Source: Oscillospiraceae bacterium (GTDB lineage Bacteria; Bacillota; Clostridia; Oscillospirales; Acutalibacteraceae). From it: a DNA stretch of 15,407 nucleotides. A program made the translations under genes and the position numbers. Shown here piece after piece: positions 6,141-14,231 of the stretch (its first letter is position 1; each line of letters begins with the position of its first letter). Location of the stretch: assembly GCA_031262125.1 (NCBI GenBank), contig JAISII010000183.1, forward strand, positions 1-15,407. The letters are read 5' to 3'. The notes beneath the pieces were generated by a model. The model did no database searches, had not been told where the DNA came from, and worked only from the letters and a program-made list of their open reading frames with translations.

Positions 6141-6974
6141 ATGGCAATGACATTAATGTACATAACCAACAACCCAAAGCTTGCACGAATAGCACAAAGC
6201 ACAGGGGTTGACCGCATTTTTGTTGACCTTGAACAAATCGGCAAGCAAGAGCGTCAAGGCGGGCTGGACACAGTTCAGTCTCGCCACAGTATACACGATG
6301 TTAAGGCAATGCGTTCCGTGCTCTATAAATCTGAACTTTTGGTTAGAACAAACCCGATTTATCCCGAAATAAAAGCCGAGATAGAGCAGCTCATCTCTGC
6401 CGGGGCGGATGTTTTAATGTTGCCGTTTTTTAAAACCGCAAAAGAGGTAGAAACCTTTATAAATATAATTGACGGCAGGGCAAAGGTTTGCCTGTTGGTA
6501 GAAACCCCCGAGGCAGTTGCCGCTATTGACGATATTTTAGCACTGCCGGGAATTGACGAAATACATATTGGGCTTAACGATTTGCATATGGGTTACGGGC
6601 TTGAATTTATGTTTGAGTTGCTTATTAACGGCGTGGTTGAGGACTTGTGTGCAAAGTTCAAAGCCAAGGGCATACGCTACGGTTTTGGCGGCATTGCCCA
6701 ATTGGGCAAAGGCACATTGCCGGCAAAGCTTATTTTGGCAGAGCATTTTCGTTTGGGTTCGCAAATGGCTATATTATCACGCAGCTTTTTTAACCCCGAT
6801 AAAGACGATATGCCCATGGCAAAGGAAATTTTCCGTAACGGAGTTCAGGAAATAAGAGAGTACGAGCAATTTTTGGCAATGCAGGACGAGCCGTTCTTTT
6901 TTGAGAGCCGAATTATTATGGCACAGATGATTGACCAAATTAAGTCTGTTCGCAAAATACAAATTGCGGGTTAA
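6141..6974 (+). CDS. HpcH/HpaI-type aldolase family protein
   Basis: The 277-aa protein fits the phosphoenolpyruvate/pyruvate-type TIM-barrel family that includes HpaI and citrate lyase beta subunits, which make or break C-C bonds between a pyruvate-like enolate and an aldehyde or acyl acceptor. Visible family positions are FVDLEQIGK (27-35), Arg69 in LVRTNP, LMLPFF (92-97), Glu121 in LLVETPEA and Asp147 in GLNDLHMGYG. Glu121 and Asp147 are 26 residues apart, the same spacing as the metal-binding Glu and Asp of E. coli HpaI. Where HpaI has D-G-E-H this protein has D-L-E-Q (29-32), so Gln32 replaces the usual active-site His. AAAGAGG (6127-6133) precedes the ATG by seven bases. Its place between the priming transferase and a D-2-hydroxyacid dehydrogenase suggests a role in making a precursor or substituent of the polysaccharide; this is inference. 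Confidence 0.82.
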   Translation: MAMTLMYITNNPKLARIAQSTGVDRIFVDLEQIGKQERQGGLDTVQSRHSIHDVKAMRSVLYKSELLVRTNPIYPEIKAEIEQLISAGADVLMLPFFKTAKEVETFINIIDGRAKVCLLVETPEAVAAIDDILALPGIDEIHIGLNDLHMGYGLEFMFELLINGVVEDLCAKFKAKGIRYGFGGIAQLGKGTLPAKLILAEHFRLGSQMAILSRSFFNPDKDDMPMAKEIFRNGVQEIREYEQFLAMQDEPFFFESRIIMAQMIDQIKSVRKIQIAG

Positions 6975-6984
6975 TACCGTTTTG

Positions 6985-7008
6985 TTTGTGCATATTTTTG
7001 TGCATATT
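6985..7008 (+). repeat. Perfect 12-bp tandem duplication in an intergenic gap
   Basis: TTTGTGCATATT occurs twice in immediate succession (6985-6996 and 6997-7008) between the aldolase and dehydrogenase genes. AT-rich TATAGT and TAATAT stretches follow (7008-7018), so a weak internal promoter is conceivable. A ribosome binding site AAAGGG (7031-7036) then leads into the next gene. Confidence 0.75.
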
Positions 7009-7047
7009 ATAGTAATATAAACTTAAAACGAAAGGGCGGCGACTGCT

Positions 7048-7956
7048 ATGAACTTGCTGCTTACGGGTGCATTTAATTACAGCGATGAGCAAAAGTACGC
7101 CCTTGAAGCTTTGGGTTATAAAATAAAATTTTTACAAGATGAGCGTTCAAATTCGTCGGGATGGGACTTTTTGCAGTTCCAAGCCGTGGTTTGTAACGGT
7201 CTTTTTTTGTATAATGACATAAATCGGTTTAAAAACCTGCAATTTTTGCAAACCACCAGTGCAGGGTTGGACAGAATCCCTCTTGATTATATAGAGCAAA
7301 ACGGTATAAAACTGTGCAACGCACGTGGCGTTTATAGTGTGCCGATGGCAGAGTGGGCGGTTTTAAAAACGCTGGAGCTTTATAAAAAAAGTGCTGCGTT
7401 TTACACCTCCCAAAAAAAGCACGAGTGGCAAAAACAGCGGGATTTGGAAGAGCTTTGCGGCAAAACGGTTTGCATTGCCGGTTTGGGCAGCGTGGGAACA
7501 GAATGTGCAAAACGATTTAAAGCTTTTGGCTGCAAAATTGTTGGGGTAGATATATCCGACTTTAACGCAAAAGCAGCAGACAGCTTCTTTTTTGTGGAGG
7601 ACATTGCAAAGGCAATAGACATAAGCGACGTGGTTGTGCTGACCTTGCCGCTAACCGACCAAACACGTGGGATGATTAACGCCGACCTGCTGAAAAATTT
7701 TGGCGGAAAAATATTGATTAATATTGCCCGTGGTGCTATAATAAACGGTGAAGATTTAACTAAAGCTTTGCAAAAAGGCATTTTGCACGGTGCAGCACTG
7801 GACGTTTTTGAGGACGAGCCGTTGCCTGCCGATTCTCCCCTTTGGGATATGCAAAATGTTTTGGTTACGCCGCACAACAGCTTTGTATCGGGCGGGAACA
7901 ATGCACGGCTTTTTGATTTGATTTATAAAAACCTGAAGGAGTTTGCAAACGTATGA
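7048..7956 (+). CDS. D-isomer-specific 2-hydroxyacid dehydrogenase
   Basis: The 302-aa protein is a NAD(P)-dependent D-2-hydroxyacid dehydrogenase, a family that interconverts 2-oxo acids and D-2-hydroxy acids in the cytosol. The Rossmann dinucleotide loop is GLGSVGTECAKRF (145-157), with an acidic residue at the next strand end (GVDIS, 166-170) that favours NAD over NADP. The catalytic set is present: Arg228 in NIARGAIING, Glu257 in ALDVFEDEPLP and His276 in TPHNS. The length is near the lower end for the family. AAAGGG stands eleven bases upstream of the ATG, and the stop overlaps the next start (ATGA at 7953-7956), so it is translationally coupled to the GT4 gene. Together with the preceding aldolase it could supply a reduced hydroxy acid for the polysaccharide. 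The substrate is unknown. Confidence 0.9.
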   Translation: MNLLLTGAFNYSDEQKYALEALGYKIKFLQDERSNSSGWDFLQFQAVVCNGLFLYNDINRFKNLQFLQTTSAGLDRIPLDYIEQNGIKLCNARGVYSVPMAEWAVLKTLELYKKSAAFYTSQKKHEWQKQRDLEELCGKTVCIAGLGSVGTECAKRFKAFGCKIVGVDISDFNAKAADSFFFVEDIAKAIDISDVVVLTLPLTDQTRGMINADLLKNFGGKILINIARGAIINGEDLTKALQKGILHGAALDVFEDEPLPADSPLWDMQNVLVTPHNSFVSGGNNARLFDLIYKNLKEFANV

Positions 7957-9074
7957 AAAAAGCACTTTTAACTGCAACAGTGCAAAGCCACATATGCCAA
8001 TTTCATCGTCCGCTTGCAAAGCTTTTGCACCAAAACGGCTACCAAGTTGATGTTGCTGCACGCAACAATTTGGCAGAAAAAAACGGTATGCAGCTCGACT
8101 TTGCCGATAATGTGTTCGATGTTAATTTTTCTCGTTCGCCTTTTTCTAAAAACAATTTGGCGGCATATAAGCAGCTAAAACAAATTTTAAGCGAAAACCA
8201 CTACGATTTTATACATTGCAACACCCCAATGGGCGGGGTTGTAACACGCCTTGCGGCGAACAAATACCGCAAAAGAGGCACAAAGGTTTTCTACACAGCC
8301 CACGGGTTCCATTTTTATAAGGGTGCACCGCTGCAAAACTGGCTGCTATATTACCCAATTGAAAAATGGTTAGCAAGAAAAACCGACAAGCTAATTGCCA
8401 TAAACAAAGAGGATTTTAACCGAGCAACAGAAAAGTTTAAAACCGAAGTGTGCCGTATACACGGTGTTGGTGTTAATATCGAAAAATACCGTGTTATAAA
8501 TGATGACGAAAAAATAAAAATACGAGAAAAAGTTGGTTTAAAAGCACACGAAAAAGTTATTCTTTGTGTCGGCGAATTGCTTCCAAACAAAAATCAGGCA
8601 ACACTAATAAAAGCGATGCCTGCAATTTTAAAAGAGTTCCCGAACACAAAGCTGTTTTTTGCCGGCAACGGGGCAGAAGAAAGCACGTTAAAAAACCTTG
8701 CAGAAGAACTTAAAGTAGCCCAAAACATTGTTTTTCTCGGCTATTGTTTAAATTTAGAAGAATTTCAAAACATTGCGGATGTTTGTGTTTCTTGCAGTTT
8801 TAGAGAAGGCTTAGCTTTAAATCTTGTTGAGGCCATGCTATGCAAAACCCCTGTTGTTGCGTCGCAAAACCGTGGGCATAAAGAGCTTGTAAAAGACGGA
8901 AAAACAGGTTTTTTGCTTAACCCCACCGATGTTGACGGCTTTGCACAGAAAATTATAACAGTGCTAAAGCAGAAAAATATTGCATCGGCTCTTGCCGACA
9001 GTGCCTATGAAAATGTGCAAAAATATATTGATACAAATGTTTGCAAAGAACTAAATGGCATTTACGAGCTGTAA
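7953..9074 (+). CDS. Glycosyltransferase family 4 (GT-B fold), EpsD-like
   Basis: The 373-aa protein has the two-domain layout of GT4 retaining glycosyltransferases. The N-terminal acceptor domain contains DFIHCNTPMGG (85-95) and the striking HGFHFYKG (117-124), which is characteristic of the EpsD/PglA-like branch that acts on undecaprenyl-linked intermediates. The C-terminal donor domain contains VGELLPNKNQ (206-215), FAGNG (236-240) and the E-x7-E motif in EGLALNLVEAM (Glu285, Glu293), which contacts the nucleotide sugar. The start codon overlaps the dehydrogenase stop by four bases. It probably adds one of the early sugars onto the primed lipid at the cytoplasmic face; donor sugar and linkage are not predictable. 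The assignment to the family is firm, that to the branch less so. Confidence 0.92.
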   Translation: MKKALLTATVQSHICQFHRPLAKLLHQNGYQVDVAARNNLAEKNGMQLDFADNVFDVNFSRSPFSKNNLAAYKQLKQILSENHYDFIHCNTPMGGVVTRLAANKYRKRGTKVFYTAHGFHFYKGAPLQNWLLYYPIEKWLARKTDKLIAINKEDFNRATEKFKTEVCRIHGVGVNIEKYRVINDDEKIKIREKVGLKAHEKVILCVGELLPNKNQATLIKAMPAILKEFPNTKLFFAGNGAEESTLKNLAEELKVAQNIVFLGYCLNLEEFQNIADVCVSCSFREGLALNLVEAMLCKTPVVASQNRGHKELVKDGKTGFLLNPTDVDGFAQKIITVLKQKNIASALADSAYENVQKYIDTNVCKELNGIYEL

Positions 9075-9098
9075 TTTTTTGAAAGGGGCAAAAATTGT

Positions 9099-9938
9099 AT
9101 GGAAGAAAAGCAAGTGAAAGTATCGGTTATTATGGGCATTTATAACTGTGCATCAACTTTAGCTAAAGCAATGGATTCTTTGCTTGAACAGACATATCAG
9201 AATTTTGAGATAATTTTATGCGACGACGGCTCATCCGATAACACTTATGCAATCGCAAAGCAATATCAAGAAAAATACCCCCAAAAAATAATTTTGCTTA
9301 AAAACGAACAAAACTTAAGGCTTAATGCCACTTTAAACAAATGTATTAAAGCTGCACACGGCGAATATGTTGCCCGAATGGACGGCGACGATATTTCGGT
9401 GCCGGAGCGTTTTGAAAAAGAGGTCGATTTTTTAGATAATCATCCCGATTACGAAATTGTTTCATGCAATTTTAAATTTTATGACGAAACAGGTTTTTGG
9501 GGGCAAATAGAAACAAAGGAGTTCCCCGACGCAGCATATTTGGCAAACGTAGATGCACCATTTTGCCATGCGGCTGCTATGATACGCAAGAATGCAATAG
9601 AATCTGTGGGGATGTATTCTGAAGGCAAGAAATATTTGGGAGTTGAAGATGTAGACCTTTGGTATAAAATGTATCAAAAAGGCTACAAAGGTTACAATAT
9701 TCAAGAATTTTTATATTTGGTTCAAGATGACGAAGATGCTGCCAAACGCCGCCCGTTTATACGCAGGTGGAACTTGTTTTTGGTAAAAGCAGAAGGTTAC
9801 AAACGCCTTGGGATTTTTTATAAGAAATTTCCGGCAATCGTTATATTCCTTTTTAAAACGCTTATTATTTCTATATTGCCATTTAAACTTCTCGCTTTTT
9901 TGAGAAAAAGAGCAAGAAGAAATGTAATACAGAATTAA
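9099..9938 (+). CDS. Glycosyltransferase family 2 (first of five in the cluster)
   Basis: The 279-aa protein has a GT-A fold of family 2. SVIMGIYNCASTLAKAMDSLLEQ begins the nucleotide-binding half, CDDGSSDNT (41-49) binds the uridine part of the donor, and MDGDD (94-98) is the DxD-type metal site. GVEDVDLWYKM (181-191) supplies the late acidic residues near the acceptor. A C-terminal hydrophobic stretch (about 245-267) followed by a basic tail suggests association with the membrane, where the lipid-linked acceptor lies. GAAAGGGG (9081-9088) stands ten bases before the ATG. The gene follows the GT4 gene after 24 bp. It presumably adds one sugar of the repeat unit; donor and linkage are unknown. 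Confidence 0.92.
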   Translation: MEEKQVKVSVIMGIYNCASTLAKAMDSLLEQTYQNFEIILCDDGSSDNTYAIAKQYQEKYPQKIILLKNEQNLRLNATLNKCIKAAHGEYVARMDGDDISVPERFEKEVDFLDNHPDYEIVSCNFKFYDETGFWGQIETKEFPDAAYLANVDAPFCHAAAMIRKNAIESVGMYSEGKKYLGVEDVDLWYKMYQKGYKGYNIQEFLYLVQDDEDAAKRRPFIRRWNLFLVKAEGYKRLGIFYKKFPAIVIFLFKTLIISILPFKLLAFLRKRARRNVIQN

Positions 9939-9994
9939 AACCGTTTATTCATAAGCAATGCCAAACTAAAAACAAAAATGGAGAAAAGGTACTA

Positions 9995-11119
9995 ATGGAA
10001 AAATTTGAGGCGGATAATATCAACAAGCAAAACAGCAGACCAAAAGTAAGTTTTGTGCTGCCTGTTTATAACACATCGAGGTTTTTAAGAAAGTGTTTAA
10101 ACAGCATAATTAACCAGACGCTGACCGATATTGAAATTATTTGCGTTAACGACGGCTCTACCGATAATTCGTTAGAAATATTAAAAGAATATGCCGCTAA
10201 AGACAGCCGAATTAAAATAATCGAGCAAAAAAACGCAGGGGTTATGCGGGCAAGGCAAAACGGCATAGAGAATGCAAAAGGGCAGTATATTATGTTTGCC
10301 GATACAGACGATTATGCAGCAAAAACCGCAGCCGAAGAGGCATATAAAAAAATCGTTGAAGAGAATGCCGATGTTGTGCAGTTTAGGGTAAGACTATATT
10401 ACGGATTGTTTTCTACAAAATCTAAGGGCAAACCGGTTACCGAAATTGTGAACAAAGAAAATTTTATAAACAAATATGCAAGCCATTTGCTGGGACCCGA
10501 TTATCAAGGCATTACGCTGTGTATGTATGATAAAATATATAAAAGCGAGCTGATAAAAGCAGCAGTGCAGCAGCAGGGCGATGAAGTTTACATAATGACT
10601 CAAGACCGCTGGCTGAATATTCTTGTTTTCTTTAATCCTTTGTTTAACAAATATGTCTATCTAAACAAAGAGCTTTACTATTTTCGGCAATCTAACAGCA
10701 CCACGGGCAGGTATATGAGATATGTGCTTGAAACCGCCGACAGTATGGTTCCCCGTATGACGCAAATAGCTTTAGAGCATAATTGCCCGCAACAGGTTTT
10801 GTTTGATATGCACATAGAAAGTGTTTACAGCTTTATTGCCTTTTGCCAAATGGTTAGTGCCGAAAACAGCAAGGAACAAACAATAAAGCTTTATGAAGAC
10901 TTTTTTAAGCATAAGCATTTAATTTTGGCAAAAGAGTTTTATAAAAACACTGATTTAGGAATTTGGGACGATTTAAAACGGTTTATAAACGATACGCCCG
11001 AGCAGTGGTATGAGTTTGTAGAGTATAAAACGGCGTCTATACCCAAATTGGTTAAAATGAAACGCAGCATAGGACTTATTGCACGCAATGTTATTAACGG
11101 GAAATATAAACAGGGTTAA
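9995..11119 (+). CDS. Glycosyltransferase family 2 with C-terminal WDD/EQWYEF module (paralogue A)
   Basis: This 374-aa GT2 enzyme carries VSFVLPVYNTS (18-28), CVNDGSTDNS (50-59), the ARQNGI segment (86-91) and ADTDD (102-106) as the metal site. The second half is not a generic GT2 tail. It contains LFDMHIESVYSFI (269-281), EDFFKH (301-306), IWDDLKRF (323-330) and EQWYEFVE (336-343), and all of these recur in order in the product of 13105-14184, so the two proteins are full-length paralogues. The paralogous pair brackets two unrelated GT2 genes. A GGAGAAAAGG stretch (9980-9989) serves as ribosome binding site. The protein is expected to act at the inner membrane face on the growing lipid-linked oligosaccharide. 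The function of the C-terminal module, perhaps acceptor recognition, is unknown. Confidence 0.92.
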   Translation: MEKFEADNINKQNSRPKVSFVLPVYNTSRFLRKCLNSIINQTLTDIEIICVNDGSTDNSLEILKEYAAKDSRIKIIEQKNAGVMRARQNGIENAKGQYIMFADTDDYAAKTAAEEAYKKIVEENADVVQFRVRLYYGLFSTKSKGKPVTEIVNKENFINKYASHLLGPDYQGITLCMYDKIYKSELIKAAVQQQGDEVYIMTQDRWLNILVFFNPLFNKYVYLNKELYYFRQSNSTTGRYMRYVLETADSMVPRMTQIALEHNCPQQVLFDMHIESVYSFIAFCQMVSAENSKEQTIKLYEDFFKHKHLILAKEFYKNTDLGIWDDLKRFINDTPEQWYEFVEYKTASIPKLVKMKRSIGLIARNVINGKYKQG

Positions 11120-11131
11120 TGGGGGACGAGA

Positions 11132-12118
11132 ATGATTAAACCGGCACCGTTTTTTAGTGTTATTATTCCCGTTTATAAAGCCGAGGCTTTTTTAGACGAA
11201 TGTGTAAAAAGCGTGCTTTTGCAAACCTTTGATGATTATGAGCTTATATTGGTTGACGACGGCTCGCCAGACAATTGCCCGGCAATTTGCGACGAATATG
11301 CAAAGAAAGAAAGTCGTATTGCGGTTATACACAAAGCTAACGGCGGGGCTTCTTCGGCAAGGAATGTTGGAATAAAAGCCGGCAAAGGCAAATATTTGCT
11401 TTTTATTGACAGTGATGATTTTTACAGCGACAAAGAATTTTTTAACAAGCTGCATAATGTGTTAACAAAAAAAGATGCACCGCAGTTGCTGCACTTTTTA
11501 TATTCCGAATATCATCCGCAAACCGATGAGTGTAAAAATGCAGTTTTTTCGCAAGATATTAACCTCAGTTTAAACGGCACTTCCGATATGCTGGCGGAGC
11601 TGATTAAAAACGACAGCCTTTTTGTTTCTCCGTGGAGTTTTGCTTTTAGCCGAGAGTTTATAATAAACAACAGCCTATATTTTGCCGAAGGAATTAAAAG
11701 TGAGGATATTGAGTGGGGAATGCGGGTTTTTAATTTGCAGCCAACCATACAAATAATCGACGAACGAGCATACGTTTGGAGAATGCAGGAAGATTCGGTA
11801 ACACACTCTATTGATGCCGCACATATGCAAAATTATATGGATATTCTGAAGAAATTTGCATATGATTTTGAATATAGAAATGATGAAATAAAACGAGTGC
11901 TTTTGGGCTATATGGCATACCAATTTTCTGTTTTTTGCGGCTTGCTGCACCTTTTAAACAAAGACGAACAAAAGCAGTTTTTAAAAGATGCCCTGCAGCT
12001 TAAATGGCTGCTTAAATATGCAAGCGGGGCTAAGGCAAAACTGGTTAAAAAGCTTTGCGGGTTGATTGGTTTGCGTTTAACCGTAAAAGTTTTAAACTTC
12101 TATTTAAAGCACAGGTGA
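11132..12118 (+). CDS. Glycosyltransferase family 2 (third GT2)
   Basis: The 328-aa protein has the standard GT2 layout: FFSVIIPVYKAE (7-18), LVDDGSPDN (40-48), KANGGASSARNVGI (68-81) and FIDSDD (91-96) with the DxD site. SEDIEW (190-195) is the late acidic motif common in capsule and exopolysaccharide GT2 enzymes of the EpsJ/EpsH type. The first residues enter the catalytic fold directly, which supports the ATG; a run of five G at 11121-11125 lies six bases upstream. The gap from the previous stop is 12 bp and to the next start 4 bp, consistent with one operon. The C-terminal part is helical and basic, likely for contact with the membrane or the lipid-linked acceptor. Donor sugar and linkage are unknown. 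Confidence 0.92.
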   Translation: MIKPAPFFSVIIPVYKAEAFLDECVKSVLLQTFDDYELILVDDGSPDNCPAICDEYAKKESRIAVIHKANGGASSARNVGIKAGKGKYLLFIDSDDFYSDKEFFNKLHNVLTKKDAPQLLHFLYSEYHPQTDECKNAVFSQDINLSLNGTSDMLAELIKNDSLFVSPWSFAFSREFIINNSLYFAEGIKSEDIEWGMRVFNLQPTIQIIDERAYVWRMQEDSVTHSIDAAHMQNYMDILKKFAYDFEYRNDEIKRVLLGYMAYQFSVFCGLLHLLNKDEQKQFLKDALQLKWLLKYASGAKAKLVKKLCGLIGLRLTVKVLNFYLKHR

Positions 12119-12122
12119 TATA

Positions 12123-13061
12123 TTGAAAAATGTTGAAATAAAGCTTACTGTTTTTACGCCCACCTATAACCGTGCCGATTTATTAATGCGTGGTTATGAA
12201 GCGTTAAAACGCCAAACCTGCAAAGATTTTGAGTGGCTTATTGTGGACGATGGTTCTACCGATAATACAGAAGAGCTGGTACAAAAGAAGATTTTGCCCG
12301 AAAACGAATTTAAAGTACGCTACATAAAAAAAGCCAATGGGGGCTTGCATACAGGCTATAATACTGCTATAGAGAACATTAACACAGAGCTTTGCACTTG
12401 TGTAGATTCGGACGATTATTTAGCCGACGATGCAGTTGAGAAAATTTTGGCTTTTTGGGAGGAGTACGGTTTGGACAAGGTTGCCGGAATTGTTGCCCCA
12501 AACTGCGATTTGGACGGAAAAGTTATAGGGACTTTTTTGCCAAACCAAAAAACTATAAACCTAATTGATTTAATGGCGGGCAAATATAAAGGCATATATG
12601 GCGACAGAATAAACATTGTTCGCACCGATTTATATAAAGAAGTTGCCCCTGTGCCGACTTTTGAGGGCGAAAAGTTTTTCAACCCCCACTGGCTGCATTT
12701 AAAAATATGCCAAAAGTACGACTTTTTGGTGTGCAACGATTGCCTGCGTGTGGTTGATTATCAACCGGCGGGGATGAGTAACTCGATGTTGCGGCAATAT
12801 TATAACAGCCCCAACAGTTTTCGAGAAATTAGGCGGTTATATTTGCAGTTTAAAAATGTGCCGCTAAAATTTGTTGTAAAAAATTGCATCCATTTTTCGT
12901 CGTCTTGCTTTTTGGCAAAGAAAGCAAAAGGCATTTTTAAAAGCCCCCGCCCTGTGCTTACTTTTTTGCTTTGCCCGTTTGGGTTTGCACTAAGCCGATA
13001 TATAAAAAGCAAAATAAAAAAAGGGCAGGCTAACAGCAGCTTTACAAAGGTTAAAGATTAA
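12123..13061 (+). CDS. Glycosyltransferase family 2 with TTG start (fourth GT2)
   Basis: The 312-aa protein is a GT2 of the TPTYNR subtype: TVFTPTYNRADLL (9-21), WLIVDDGSTDNT (38-49), KKANGGLHTGYNTAIE (69-84) and CVDSDDYLADDA (93-104). The GLHTGYNTAIE segment replaces the ARN-x-G signature of its neighbours and is known from a separate group of polysaccharide GT2 enzymes. The start is TTG. It is preferred because the catalytic fold begins within eight residues, AGGTGA of the preceding stop region (12113-12118) lies four bases upstream, and the next in-frame Met is residue 22, inside the fold. The close spacing to the previous stop suggests coupled translation. Near the C-terminus a hydrophobic, Cys/Phe-containing patch (about 278-290) followed by many Lys residues suggests peripheral membrane binding. 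Confidence 0.9.
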   Translation: MKNVEIKLTVFTPTYNRADLLMRGYEALKRQTCKDFEWLIVDDGSTDNTEELVQKKILPENEFKVRYIKKANGGLHTGYNTAIENINTELCTCVDSDDYLADDAVEKILAFWEEYGLDKVAGIVAPNCDLDGKVIGTFLPNQKTINLIDLMAGKYKGIYGDRINIVRTDLYKEVAPVPTFEGEKFFNPHWLHLKICQKYDFLVCNDCLRVVDYQPAGMSNSMLRQYYNSPNSFREIRRLYLQFKNVPLKFVVKNCIHFSSSCFLAKKAKGIFKSPRPVLTFLLCPFGFALSRYIKSKIKKGQANSSFTKVKD

Positions 13062-13104
13062 AAAAGGCGGTTAGAAAAGCCATAATAAACTAAGAGGGAT
13101 AATT

Positions 13105-14184
13105 ATGAGCAAAACAAACGAAGTTACCAATGGGAATATAGGGGAAGTTAAGGTTTCTTTCATAATACCCGTATATAATGCGTCAAAATACCTTAGGCAG
13201 TGCCTGAACAGTTTGGCAAGCCAAACTATGCGAGAAATTGAAATTATTTGCGTTAACGATGGTTCGACTGACAATTCGCAGGAAGTATTGCAAGAATATG
13301 CAAAAAAAGACAGTCGTTTTAAAATTATAAACCAAAAAAACAAAGGTGAGTTTGAGGCGCGCAGAACAGGAATAAACCATGCAACGGGCAAATATATAAT
13401 GTTTTCGGACGCCGACGATTATTTTAAAAAAACAGCAGCCCAAACAGCGTTTGACGCAGTTGAAAAAGCCGGTGCAGCCATAGGCGAGTTTGCTTTTTAT
13501 ACGGTAAGAAAGTTTTTAAAAAAGCAGCATAAACGCCCTGATTTATATATTACAAACGAGCAGCTGCGAAAAGACTATATTGGCGGAGCGTTTGGCAAAA
13601 GCCTCGGTCTTTTGTTTCCCGCAGTTTGGGAAAAAATATTTAAAACAACAGTTTTGCAAGCTGCTGTTAAAGGTTTGCCGGAACTAAGGCTGCATATTGC
13701 CGCCGATTTGTTTTTGGCAGCACATGCCTGTTGCCAACCCGATGTAGATGTTCTTTTTATCAGCGAGCCGCTATATTATCACATTGCAAGAAAAGACAGT
13801 ATAATAACATCATATGCCGAAAAGATTTTAGAAGCCGAAGATATCGCATTGCCGATGAAAATCAAATTGGCACAAGACAACAATTTGCCCCCGAGTGTAA
13901 TAGAAGATATGATGCTGGAAAGAGCATACAGTTTTATTATTCTTTGTAAAGATACACTTGAAAAAGAACCGCAAAAAGCAAAAGAAATGTTTGAAGAATA
14001 TTTTAAACATAGTTGTATGCAGTTGGCACGTGATTATTTTAAAAATGCCGATTTGGAAAATTGGGATGATATGAAGCATTTTGCTTATGATAATACGGAG
14101 CAATGGTATGAATTTATTGAGAGAAGACCTAAAAGCCAAGCAAAAAGTTTTATTAGAAAAATTTTAGACAAAATGGTAAACTGA
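13105..14184 (+). CDS. Glycosyltransferase family 2 with C-terminal WDD/EQWYEF module (paralogue B)
   Basis: This 359-aa GT2 enzyme is a full-length paralogue of the product of 9995-11119. Shared blocks are VSFIIPVYNAS (17-27), CVNDGSTDNS (49-58), YIMFSDADDY (97-106), LERAYSFI (271-278), FEEYFKH (296-302), NWDDMKHF (319-326) and EQWYEFIE (332-339). A 23-nt stretch around the VNDGS codons is identical in the two genes (10130-10152 and 13237-13259). The middle third, which usually contacts the acceptor, has diverged much more, and the usual AR-x-x-GI segment reads EARRTGI. The two enzymes therefore may use related donors on different acceptors. AAGAGGG (13091-13097) precedes the ATG by seven bases. 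Sugar specificity is not predictable. Confidence 0.92.
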   Translation: MSKTNEVTNGNIGEVKVSFIIPVYNASKYLRQCLNSLASQTMREIEIICVNDGSTDNSQEVLQEYAKKDSRFKIINQKNKGEFEARRTGINHATGKYIMFSDADDYFKKTAAQTAFDAVEKAGAAIGEFAFYTVRKFLKKQHKRPDLYITNEQLRKDYIGGAFGKSLGLLFPAVWEKIFKTTVLQAAVKGLPELRLHIAADLFLAAHACCQPDVDVLFISEPLYYHIARKDSIITSYAEKILEAEDIALPMKIKLAQDNNLPPSVIEDMMLERAYSFIILCKDTLEKEPQKAKEMFEEYFKHSCMQLARDYFKNADLENWDDMKHFAYDNTEQWYEFIERRPKSQAKSFIRKILDKMVN

Positions 14185-14231
14185 TATTTATTAAAAGTAG
14201 AATTATTAAAAAGGAAGAGTAAACAACAAAT

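Noticed and set aside
7401..7901. Minus-strand open frame (166 codons) opposite the dehydrogenase gene
   Set aside because: The plus-strand protein has intact catalytic residues over the same stretch; the minus product is low-complexity Ser/Lys-rich and resembles no family.
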